From Thermoanaerobaculia bacterium (GTDB lineage Bacteria > Acidobacteriota > Thermoanaerobaculia > Multivoradales > Multivoraceae), in NCBI GenBank assembly GCA_022826745.1, contig JAJDUI010000010.1:124001-188000 (forward strand): 64,000 bases of DNA, written 5' to 3'. The notes under the pieces were generated by a model, which was not told the DNA's origin, searched no databases, and saw only the letters and a program-made list of their open reading frames with translations. This document shows, in pieces, positions 43,158-51,423 of the stretch (its first letter is position 1; every line of letters starts with the position of its first letter). Made by a program: the position numbers and the translations under genes.

Positions 43158-44960
43158 ATGGCACTCCCCCGGCTGCGTCGACGTCTCGCCACGACCCTGC
43201 TCGCGCTACCGGCCGTCGCTCTCATTCCTGCGGCCGCGCAGCGTGTGGAAGCACAGGATTCCCCAGCCGCGACGATCGCCGAACAGGTGGACGTGAGTAT
43301 CGTGAACATCGACGTGCATGTCACGAATCGCCGGGGTCGGCCGATCGCCGACCTCACGGCGGCCGACTTCGAGGTCTACGAAGACGCCCAACGGGTCGAG
43401 ATCACGAACTTCCTGAATGCCGCCGCACGTGACGACCTGGAGTGGACGGACGGTGGCGGGTTCGAGCCGCCCACGGACACCGATGCGCCCCTGATGGTGG
43501 CGCTCTACGTCGACCGCTACCGGACAAGCCACGGCAACCTGCTTCGGATCGAGGACGACCTTGCCTCCTTCCTGAGCGCTCGACGCGATCAGGGAGGCCG
43601 CATCCGTTTTCTGCTCGCCACGGGAGACCCGGAACTGAACGTCCGGGTTCCCTTCAGTGACGACCCGCAGGAGCTGCTTGGCGCCCTGGAGCAACTGCGC
43701 GAGGAGCCGCGTTCCGGCCTCCACGACGATGATCTGCTCCGCCGCCGAACCCTGAGTGAGATCCGGACCACCTACGAGACCTGCATTCAGCCCCCCGCCA
43801 GCGACTTCAACCCTGGCTGTGTTCCGTGCGTCGACACCTGGGGCGCGCTTCTTGGCGCCGCGAACCAGTACGCCGCAGAAATGCAGACACGGGCCGCGAC
43901 CTCGGTCTCCGCACTCGCCGAACTGACCACCGCGCTCGGCGGTCTGCCGGGCCCCAAGGCTCTCGTCTACGTCAGCGATGGATTGCCCCAGCGTCCAGGG
44001 GCGGACCTGTTCCACTACCTGGGCCAGATCTGCGCGGATCGGCGGTCCGAGACCGATGCCCTGGAGCGCGAATGGGACGACACGACCCGATTCAATCGCT
44101 TCAGCGCCTTCAGCAACGCAAACCGGGTCACCATCTATCCGGTGGACGCCGGCGGCGTGCGGGCCTCGTCGTCGGTCGATCCGACCCTCGCCGGCGCGGT
44201 CGGCAGCGTCGAGGGGTTCAGCGGCACGAGTGACTCGAGGCTGTCGACCGTTCTCGTGCCCAGCAACGAGAACGACCGCCTGCGGGTCGACAACCTGCAG
44301 GGGACGCTGAGCCTGCTCGCGGACGAAACCGGCGGCCGGGCGGTCTTCAACCAGGCGAATCCGGCGGATGCCCTCGAGGACATCGCGTCGGACTTCGGCT
44401 CCTACTACTCCCTTGGCTACCGGGCCCCGCCAGACCGGCGCCACCCGATCCGCCAGATCGAGGTCCGGCTGACCAGACCGAGACAGGGCTGGCAGGTGCG
44501 CTACCGGCGCTCCTACGTTCTCAAGTCGGACGACCAGCGGTTGGCGGACCGGCTCTTTGCCGCCCTGAAGCTCGGCGAGCAGACCAACCCTCTTGCCGCG
44601 GAGGTGACGTTCGGAGAGCCCTCGCCGGCCGCCGACGCGGGTCGGAGCACGTTGCCGGTCGAGGTCGCAGTTCCCGTCTCGGCGGTCACCTTCCTTCCCG
44701 GACCCTCCGGCATGTCGGGAGCGGTGCGCATCTTCCTCGTCGCCGAAGCCGAAGATGGCCGCCGCACGCCGATGCGGCAGAACACCCTTGCCCTGAGCGA
44801 GGCGCAGCTTCAGGCCGGACTGGCGAACACCGTCGTGGTGAACGTGGATCTCCCGCCCGGCAGGTTCGCCGTCGCGGTCGGCGTCCGTGACGAAGCGTCG
44901 GGCCGCGGCAGCTACCTGGTGCGGAACGTCGAACTGCCCACCTCCGTCAACGGTCCCTGA
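43158..44960 (+). CDS. Secreted VWFA-related domain protein
   Basis: A 600 aa exported protein of the VWFA-related type abundant in Acidobacteriota. After a signal peptide (about 1-34) comes VDVSIVNIDVHVTNRRGRPI and LTAADFEVYEDAQRVEITNF. The von Willebrand A fold (about 110-400) follows, with PLMVALYVDRYRTSHGNLLR and PKALVYVSDGLPQRPG. A cysteine cluster (CIQPP, CVPC) lies near 210-225. The C-terminal third is beta-rich. Function unknown; such proteins are thought to mediate adhesion or protein assembly. Its last 14 bp overlap the end of the convergent binding-protein gene. Confidence 0.86.
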   Translation: MALPRLRRRLATTLLALPAVALIPAAAQRVEAQDSPAATIAEQVDVSIVNIDVHVTNRRGRPIADLTAADFEVYEDAQRVEITNFLNAAARDDLEWTDGGGFEPPTDTDAPLMVALYVDRYRTSHGNLLRIEDDLASFLSARRDQGGRIRFLLATGDPELNVRVPFSDDPQELLGALEQLREEPRSGLHDDDLLRRRTLSEIRTTYETCIQPPASDFNPGCVPCVDTWGALLGAANQYAAEMQTRAATSVSALAELTTALGGLPGPKALVYVSDGLPQRPGADLFHYLGQICADRRSETDALEREWDDTTRFNRFSAFSNANRVTIYPVDAGGVRASSSVDPTLAGAVGSVEGFSGTSDSRLSTVLVPSNENDRLRVDNLQGTLSLLADETGGRAVFNQANPADALEDIASDFGSYYSLGYRAPPDRRHPIRQIEVRLTRPRQGWQVRYRRSYVLKSDDQRLADRLFAALKLGEQTNPLAAEVTFGEPSPAADAGRSTLPVEVAVPVSAVTFLPGPSGMSGAVRIFLVAEAEDGRRTPMRQNTLALSEAQLQAGLANTVVVNVDLPPGRFAVAVGVRDEASGRGSYLVRNVELPTSVNGP

Positions 44961-45942
44961 ACGCCTCGACGTCTTCGGCGCTGGTCAGGACGTCCAGGCC
45001 GGTGTAGATCGGATCATCGACCGGCGCACCGTTCACCAGTTCGAGCAGCACTTCCATCGACCGGTAGCCCATGGCGTACGGGCGCTGCCCCACCTGTCCG
45101 TGGCTCAGGCCCTCAACCAGCAGGTCCAGTTGCATCGGCAGCACGTCCGCACCCATGATCACGAGGTCCCGGGAATCGATCCGGTCCCGGTACGGTTCGA
45201 CGGCCTGCCGGTAGGCCTGGTCCACGAACTGCGGGAAGCCGCCGGTGATCGAGAACACGTCGAGGTCTGGCTCGGAAGCCAGCACGTCGGCCATCTGCTG
45301 TACGGCCAGCGGAAAGTCGTCGTTCGTGTAGAGCGGGCAGGCCGCTACCTCCGTCCAGCCGTTTCGACCCTCGAGCCGTTCACCCGGCGGTGCGGCCGAG
45401 GCAGTACCCGCCAGCGTGTCCCGGAGCCCCTGCATCCGCTCGTTGTGGTTCATTGCCGCGGCACCGCCCGACTGAATGCAGATGCGGCCGCCGCCAGGCT
45501 TGAACTCCTTGAGCAGCTTGGCTTGCTCGACACCCATGGCGCGGTTCTCCGTACCGATGTATGTCGTGCGCAAACCGGCGTCGTCGACCAGGAGATCGGA
45601 GTCCCAGGTGATCACCGGGATCCCGGTGTCGCGCGCGCGCGCCAGCGCGCGCGCCATCGCCGTCGCGTTCGAGGGCGATACTGCGATCCCGTCGACCCGG
45701 CGGGTGATCAGATCCTCGACCACCTGAACCTGGTCCGCCTCCGTGTGCTCGCTGGGACCGATGTACAGGCAGTCGACGTCCTCGAGGTCCGCGGCCGCCT
45801 GCATGCAGCCGTCGCGGGCGAGGTCGAAGAACGGGTTGTTCATCGCCTTCGGCACCAGAGCGAACGTGTAGCCGGACTCCTCCCGGGCACAGCCTCCCGC
45901 CGACAGGGCAAGGGCCAGAGCCACCACGACGCCACGATTCAT
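44947..45942 (-). CDS. Ribose-type ABC transporter substrate-binding lipoprotein
   Basis: A 331 aa periplasmic binding protein of the RbsB/peripla_BP_4 type. The lipobox is SAGGC (about residue 18). Family motifs include FALVPKAMNNPFFDLARDGC, RRVDGIAVSPSNATAM, GIPVITWDSDLL and IGTENRAMGVEQAKLLKEF. It is the last gene of the importer cluster and overlaps the permease by 4 nt. The ligand is probably a sugar but cannot be named. Confidence 0.9.
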   Translation of the reverse strand: MNRGVVVALALALSAGGCAREESGYTFALVPKAMNNPFFDLARDGCMQAAADLEDVDCLYIGPSEHTEADQVQVVEDLITRRVDGIAVSPSNATAMARALARARDTGIPVITWDSDLLVDDAGLRTTYIGTENRAMGVEQAKLLKEFKPGGGRICIQSGGAAAMNHNERMQGLRDTLAGTASAAPPGERLEGRNGWTEVAACPLYTNDDFPLAVQQMADVLASEPDLDVFSITGGFPQFVDQAYRQAVEPYRDRIDSRDLVIMGADVLPMQLDLLVEGLSHGQVGQRPYAMGYRSMEVLLELVNGAPVDDPIYTGLDVLTSAEDVEAFRDR

Positions 45943-46883
45943 CGGCCGGCCCGTCTCATTCGCTCGACCAGCATAGCGACGATGATCGATCCCCCGATGA
46001 AGGCCCCCTGCCAGTACGGGTCCACGCCGAGCAGCAGCAGGCTGTTGCGGATCAGTTCGATCAGCGCCGCGCCGGCCACCGCGCCGAACGCGCCGCCTTC
46101 CCCGCCCATCAGATTGGCGCCGCCGATCACGGCCGAAGCGATGATGCGCAGTTCGTAGTTCTGGCCCAGCGCGTTCGTGACCGCTCCCAGCCAGCCGATC
46201 ATCAGGATCGCCGAAACCCCGGCAAGCAGGGAACTGAGCACGTAGACGGTGAGCTTTACCCGGGCCACGGGCACGCCCGCCAGCCGGGTCGAATCCTCGT
46301 TGCCGCCGACCGCGAGCACGTGCCGCGCCAGCCGGCTGTAGCGGAACCACGCTGCCGCGCAGAGCGCCGCGACGACAAGCAGCCAGACGGGGTTCGCCAC
46401 TCCCAGGAAGCGGCCGCCGCCCAGCGCGAGCAGCAGGTCCTCGTCGGGACCGAAGTCGTGGATCATCCGGTTGTTCGAGATGACGAGCGCCAGCGACCGC
46501 GCGATGCTCAACATGCCGAGCGTGACGACGAAGGGCGACAGGCGGAAGTACGCCACCAGCGAACCGTTGACGAGCCCGCACAGCAGGGCGCAGCCGAGTC
46601 CCGCCGCCGCCGCCACGATCAGCGGTTGCCCCGACCCCAGAACGAGACCGGTGACGATCCCCACAAGTCCCATGACGGAGCCGACCGAAAGGTCGATGCC
46701 GCCGGTCGCGATGACCGCCGTCTGCCCCAGGGCGATCAGCCCGATGAACGCGAAGTTGCGGCTGATGTTGAAGATGTTGTCGGCGCTCGCGAACGGCTCG
46801 GAGACCAGGCTCATCACGCCGGCCAGAGCCGCGACGGTCAGAGTCACCCACAGCGACTGCGGCGCTCGGAGGAGGCTCCTCAC
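45939..46883 (-). CDS. Ribose-type ABC transporter permease
   Basis: A 314 aa integral membrane protein of the RbsC/BPD_transp_2 family with about eight to ten helices. Motifs are GQTAVIATGGIDLSVGSVMG, GLVNGSLVAYFRLSPFVVTL and IIASAVIGGANLMGGEGGAF. Length and motifs are normal. It overlaps both neighbours by 4 nt. One permease gene implies a homodimer. Confidence 0.93.
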   Translation of the reverse strand: MRSLLRAPQSLWVTLTVAALAGVMSLVSEPFASADNIFNISRNFAFIGLIALGQTAVIATGGIDLSVGSVMGLVGIVTGLVLGSGQPLIVAAAAGLGCALLCGLVNGSLVAYFRLSPFVVTLGMLSIARSLALVISNNRMIHDFGPDEDLLLALGGGRFLGVANPVWLLVVAALCAAAWFRYSRLARHVLAVGGNEDSTRLAGVPVARVKLTVYVLSSLLAGVSAILMIGWLGAVTNALGQNYELRIIASAVIGGANLMGGEGGAFGAVAGAALIELIRNSLLLLGVDPYWQGAFIGGSIIVAMLVERMRRAGR

Positions 46884-47614
46884 GCGGCTTCGAGCGCGCC
46901 GGTGATCAGCGCGGTCACCTCCTCCGGCGACGACTCAGCGACCGCCTTGTCCGCCACCTTCCGTCCCCTTCTCAACACGACGACGCGGTCCGCGACCGCG
47001 AAGACGTCCGACATCCGGTGGGAGATCAGGAGCACCGAAACGCCCTGGTCGCGCAGGCTGCGAATGAGCTCCAGCACCTCGGCGATCTGACGCACGCTGA
47101 TGGCCGCGGTCGGCTCGTCCAGCAGCATGAGGCGGGGCGCGCTCAGCCGGGCCCGGGCCAGCGCCGTGGCCTGGCGCTGCCCTCCCGACATCCTCCGCAC
47201 GAGATCGTCCGGGCGGGTGTCGGAACCGAGCTCGCCGAACAGCTCGGCGGACCTCTTTCGCATGGCCGCGTGGTCCAGCACCGGCAGGATCCCGAACAGC
47301 CTGCGGTGCACCTCGCGGCCCAGGAACACGTTGGCCGTCGCGGAGAGGTTGTCGCAAAGGGCGAGGTCCTGGTACACGGCCTCGATGCCGTGCTCCCGGG
47401 CCGAGAGGGGCCTCAGTTCGACCGGCTGGCCGTCCCAGCGGATCTCACCCGACGCCGGCGCGAAGTTCCCCGCGACGATCTTGAGCAGGGTGGACTTGCC
47501 GGCGCCGTTGTCGCCCATCAGTCCGACGACTTCACCCGGGGCGAGTTCCAGGTCGACGCCCTGCAGCGCCTCGACCGCCCCGAACCGCATGCCGACCGAC
47601 CGGAGTTCAAGCAT
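46880..47614 (-). CDS. Ribose-type ABC transporter ATP-binding protein (single domain)
   Basis: A 244 aa ATPase. Walker A is GLMGDNGAGKSTLLKIVAG, the signature is RRMSGGQRQATALARA, Walker B is LMLLDEPTAAISVRQIAEV and the switch region is LLISHRMSDVFAVADRV. Sugar importers often use a double-domain RbsA of about 500 aa; this is the single-domain FrcA-like form. It is the first of the three importer genes and lies 15 bp after the Nramp-like gene. Confidence 0.93.
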   Translation of the reverse strand: MLELRSVGMRFGAVEALQGVDLELAPGEVVGLMGDNGAGKSTLLKIVAGNFAPASGEIRWDGQPVELRPLSAREHGIEAVYQDLALCDNLSATANVFLGREVHRRLFGILPVLDHAAMRKRSAELFGELGSDTRPDDLVRRMSGGQRQATALARARLSAPRLMLLDEPTAAISVRQIAEVLELIRSLRDQGVSVLLISHRMSDVFAVADRVVVLRRGRKVADKAVAESSPEEVTALITGALEAA

Positions 47615-47629
47615 GGAACGACCCGGTCG

Positions 47630-49051
47630 TCAGCCGGTCAGGCGTCCGAAGTAGCCCGGTCCCTGGGTCCAGACGTACCAGGCCATGAAACCGGTCAGGA
47701 ACAGCGTCACGCCGACCATCAGGGCCCACCACAGCCAGCCGCGGGTCCCCTCCGGCCGGTCCTCTCCCAGATAGCCGCGCTTTCGCTGCAGGATGACGAA
47801 GCCGATGTAGGCGGCGGGCAGGAAGAGGCCGCAGACGATGTTCGTCGGCACGGCCAGCCAGACCGCGATGTCGCCCCAGAACACCGGCCCGAGCACGCCG
47901 GGCGCGGGAAGCAGCATGGCCAGCCGGTGTTTCCTGCTGCCGAACTCCCAGCCGAACAGCTCGCAGGCCACGAAGCCGGTCGCCAGCATGTGCAGGGTGA
48001 TCGTCGACAGCGCCATGCCGAGCACGCCCAGGTCGAACACCACGCGTCCCACCGCGGGTCCCGCGACCGCCGCCAGGGACTGCGCCGCCTCGACGGGACT
48101 CAGCCGCACGCCGTCGTAGGCTGGATCGAGGTGAATCGTGTTCGCCGCGGCGATCACCATCAGACTCGCGGCCAGCACGTAGGGCACGAAGGTCCCGGTC
48201 CACAGGTCGAACCTGGCCAGCGATCTGTGCTCCCGCGACCAGCCGCGGGCGAGCAGCGAGTACGGGTACAGGAACACCATGTTGATCCCGACGGCGGCCG
48301 ACAGGCCGCTCAGGATCACCGTCACGCCGAGCACGCCGTTCCGCTCGCCGGGAACCGCGAAACCGACGAAGCCGCGGAAGAGGCCGCCCCAGTCCGAGAC
48401 TCCCGTGCGGATCACCACCCAGGCGAAGCAGACGACGATCCCCCACACCATGTAGCGCAGGAGCCGCTCGTAGACGCGAATCAGCTCGGGCCGCCGGCCG
48501 TAGAGCGACGAGATCAGCACGGCCCAGACGAGGACGACGAAGCCGAGCGCTGCCGCCGGCAACCCCTCGATCCCCGCCGCTTCGCCGAGGTCCACCAGCA
48601 CCGCGGAGGCCAGCGAGTACTGAGGGAAGTGCCAGACGATCGACGCGATGAGGGCGCCCAGGGCCCAGCTCCAGGCGAGGGGCGCCCCGGCGAAGCGGCG
48701 CATCGCATCGAACGGCCGCATTCCCGTCGACAGGGTCTGATGGGCGACCGCGGAGAGCATGACCAGCCCGAGCAGCATGGCGAGCGGCGCGACCCACAGG
48801 AGCTGGTAGCCGAACACGGCGCCGGCGAACAGGGCGGAAGCCGCCGTCCCGCTGCCGAGCGTCATCGCGCTCTGCATGTAGCCGGGGCCGATCAGTCCGG
48901 CGAAACCTCGCCAGCGTGCCGTCCGCGGCGCCTGCTCCAGTTCGGCCAGTTGCCGTCGCTCGGCGGCCAGAACCGCCGGGTCGGGCGGGTGGGCCATCCG
49001 GAGACCGACCCGGAGGTCGTCCCGCTCGGCGGCGGACAACTGTTCCGGCAT
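47630..49051 (-). CDS. Nramp-like transporter lacking the DPGN motif
   Basis: A 473 aa membrane protein with about 11 helices and a basic cytoplasmic N-terminus. It matches the Nramp fold in general layout (GLIGPGYMQSAMTLGSGTAA in helix 1, SLASAVLVDLGEAAGI, ALSTITLHMLATGFVACELF). The helix 1 metal site DPGN of true Nramp proteins is replaced by LGSGTA, so metal transport is doubtful. A TAGCCT box lies 7 nt before the ATG and no Shine-Dalgarno is seen. It is probably co-transcribed with the ABC importer genes; the shared substrate is unknown. Confidence 0.78.
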   Translation of the reverse strand: MPEQLSAAERDDLRVGLRMAHPPDPAVLAAERRQLAELEQAPRTARWRGFAGLIGPGYMQSAMTLGSGTAASALFAGAVFGYQLLWVAPLAMLLGLVMLSAVAHQTLSTGMRPFDAMRRFAGAPLAWSWALGALIASIVWHFPQYSLASAVLVDLGEAAGIEGLPAAALGFVVLVWAVLISSLYGRRPELIRVYERLLRYMVWGIVVCFAWVVIRTGVSDWGGLFRGFVGFAVPGERNGVLGVTVILSGLSAAVGINMVFLYPYSLLARGWSREHRSLARFDLWTGTFVPYVLAASLMVIAAANTIHLDPAYDGVRLSPVEAAQSLAAVAGPAVGRVVFDLGVLGMALSTITLHMLATGFVACELFGWEFGSRKHRLAMLLPAPGVLGPVFWGDIAVWLAVPTNIVCGLFLPAAYIGFVILQRKRGYLGEDRPEGTRGWLWWALMVGVTLFLTGFMAWYVWTQGPGYFGRLTG

Positions 49052-49074
49052 GTCGGCTAGGCTACTCCACCGCC

Positions 49075-51381
49075 ATGGACCGGCGATTCCCCTCTGCGCT
49101 TCTCATCGCGCTTGTCGCCGCGGCATCACCGGGCCTGGCCCAGCGCGGCGACCGCGAGGGTCACGTCATGGAACAGGTGTGGCGCCAGTTCAAGGTGCCC
49201 GAAGCGCCTCCCCTGGTCCCCGAGGAAGCGATGGAAACACTCCGTGTGGCCCCCGGCTTCCGCGTCGAGCTGGTCGCGGCGGAACCCCTGGTCGAAGACC
49301 CGGTCGCGATGGCCTGGGACGAACGGGGGCTCCTCTACGTCGTCGAGATGCGCGGCTTCATGCCGAACGTGGACGGCATCGGCGAGCAGGAGCCGGTGGG
49401 CCGGGTCGTCGTGCTCGAGGACGCTGACGCGGACGGCGCGATGGACCGGAGCGCGGTTTACCTCGACGGCCTGGTCAGCCCGCGCGCAATCGCGGCCGTC
49501 TCGGGCGGCGTGCTGATCGGCGAACCGCCGAACCTGTGGCTGTGCCGGAGCGAAGCGGAAGCCGGCGGCCTGCCCCGTTGCGCGAGCCGGGAGCGGCTTC
49601 TCGATTACGGCGACCCGGACCCCGATCTTCTGGAACACACCGAGAACGGACTCCTCTGGGCCCTGGACAACTGGATCTACAACGCCAAGTCCGACCGGCG
49701 CTTCCGGCTACGGAGGGGGACCGAAGGCGCCTTTATCGAGGTCGATCCGACCCTCTTCCGGGGCCAGTGGGGCATGGCCCAGGACGACGTCGGCCGCCTC
49801 TACTACAACACGAACTCGCGCTACCTGTACGCCGATCTCATTCCCGCCGACTACGCCCTCGCGGACCCCGAGCATCAGCCCCGGGGCGGCGGCATCGGCG
49901 CCAGCGAGCGGCTGGTCCACGACGAGACGGTCTACTCGATCCGGGTGAACCCGGGCATCAACCGCGGCTACGTCGGCAGCATGCTGCGCGGCGACGGCCG
50001 GCTCGCCGTCACCACCTCGGTCAGCGGACTGACGGTCTACCGGGGCGACCAGTTCCCAAGCACGTTCCGGGGCGACGTCTTCGTGCCGGAACCCGCCGGC
50101 AACGTCGTTGCTCACTTCGATGTCGCGCCGGGGTCGGAACGGGACGGCGTCCCGACCCTGACTGCAGAGCACCGCCGGTACGGCGACGCCGACTGGATCG
50201 AGCGGGAGTTCCTGGCCTCGACCGACGAGCGTTTCCGCCCGGTCGACGCGAAGATCGGACCGGACGGCGCTCTCTATGTGATCGACATGTACCGCGGCAT
50301 CCTGCAGCACGTGAGGTACGTGACGACCTACCTCCGCGAGTACATCCTCGAGCACGGCCTCGACCGCCCGATCGGCATGGGGCGTATCTACCGGGTCGTC
50401 TGGGAGGGCGATGCCGACGAGCCCGCTCCGGTCCGCCGCGAAGCTCCTGCGCTCGCTGACGCAACCGACCGCATCGTCTCCCTCTCCCACCCGAACGGCT
50501 GGCACCGGGATACCGCCCAGCGTCTGCTGGTCGAGAACGAACTCGACGACGCCGACCGGGATGCACTGCGTGAACTTGCCCGTTCAGCCGCCGATCCGCT
50601 GGCCCGCATCCACGCCCTGTGGACCCTTCACGGCCGCGGCGAACTCGATGAGGCAACGACTCTGGCAGCCATTCGGGACGGCAACCCGTGGCTCGTCGTC
50701 CACGGTTTGCGCGCCGGCGAGGAGACGCTGGCCGGAAGTGCGGCCGGTCAGGCCGCCATCGGCGAGCTGCTCGACTCCTCGTCGGCCCAGGTCCGCAGCC
50801 AGGCCCTGCTGACCCTCGGCGCCATGGCTCCCGAAGCGACCTGGGCCAGGACCGCTCTGGCCGAGCGGGTCGCGGCGCACCCGGACGACCCCTTCCACCG
50901 CCAGGTTGCCGTGGCCGCGAACCCCGGCGCCGTCGGCGCAACCGAGGCGCCGGAGCCCCCGGCCGCGGCGCCCGCCATGACGGCAGAGGAAGCGGCCCGC
51001 TTCAACCGCGGCCGGCGCCACTACCGCTCCTGCAACTCATGCCACGGCAACGACGGCCGGGGCCTGGAAGGTCTCGGCCCGAGCCTGGTGGACTCCCCCT
51101 GGGTCGTCGGTTCCCCCGAACGCCTGACCGCCCTCGTCCTGCACGGCATCGAAGGGCCGATCGAAGTCCACGGCGAAATCTGGGACGACCTCATGCCCGG
51201 CTTTGCCGCCGACCCCCGTCTCCCCGACACCGCCATCGCCGCTCTCCTCACCTACGTCCGCCGAAGCTGGGGCAACGCGGCTGATCCCGTTTCGCCCGAA
51301 CTCGTCACCGCAGTTCGCGAACGCACTGGCGACCGCATCCACCCCTGGACCGCCGAAGAACTCGATTCAGCGTTCCCGTAG
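49075..51381 (+). CDS. PVC-type beta-propeller protein with C-terminal cytochrome c
   Basis: A 768 aa exported protein. The signal peptide covers about 1-23 (LLIALVAAASPGLAQ). The sorbosone/glucose dehydrogenase-like propeller (about 50-445) contains VAPGFRVELVAAEPLVEDPV, GLLYVVEMRGFMPNVDG and DAKIGPDGALYVIDMYRGIL. A HEAT-like helical region follows (about 470-620). The cytochrome c domain (about 640-730) has the heme motif CNSCHGNDGRG and a likely axial Met in DDLMPGF. Proteins of this build are called PVC-type heme-binding or membrane-bound dehydrogenases; the substrate is unknown. Only 23 bp separate it from the divergent Nramp-like gene. Confidence 0.9.
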   Translation: MDRRFPSALLIALVAAASPGLAQRGDREGHVMEQVWRQFKVPEAPPLVPEEAMETLRVAPGFRVELVAAEPLVEDPVAMAWDERGLLYVVEMRGFMPNVDGIGEQEPVGRVVVLEDADADGAMDRSAVYLDGLVSPRAIAAVSGGVLIGEPPNLWLCRSEAEAGGLPRCASRERLLDYGDPDPDLLEHTENGLLWALDNWIYNAKSDRRFRLRRGTEGAFIEVDPTLFRGQWGMAQDDVGRLYYNTNSRYLYADLIPADYALADPEHQPRGGGIGASERLVHDETVYSIRVNPGINRGYVGSMLRGDGRLAVTTSVSGLTVYRGDQFPSTFRGDVFVPEPAGNVVAHFDVAPGSERDGVPTLTAEHRRYGDADWIEREFLASTDERFRPVDAKIGPDGALYVIDMYRGILQHVRYVTTYLREYILEHGLDRPIGMGRIYRVVWEGDADEPAPVRREAPALADATDRIVSLSHPNGWHRDTAQRLLVENELDDADRDALRELARSAADPLARIHALWTLHGRGELDEATTLAAIRDGNPWLVVHGLRAGEETLAGSAAGQAAIGELLDSSSAQVRSQALLTLGAMAPEATWARTALAERVAAHPDDPFHRQVAVAANPGAVGATEAPEPPAAAPAMTAEEAARFNRGRRHYRSCNSCHGNDGRGLEGLGPSLVDSPWVVGSPERLTALVLHGIEGPIEVHGEIWDDLMPGFAADPRLPDTAIAALLTYVRRSWGNAADPVSPELVTAVRERTGDRIHPWTAEELDSAFP

Positions 51382-51423
51382 CGCCCGCCGCCAACCGACG
51401 GAGTCCATTCCGCTGCGAACGGC

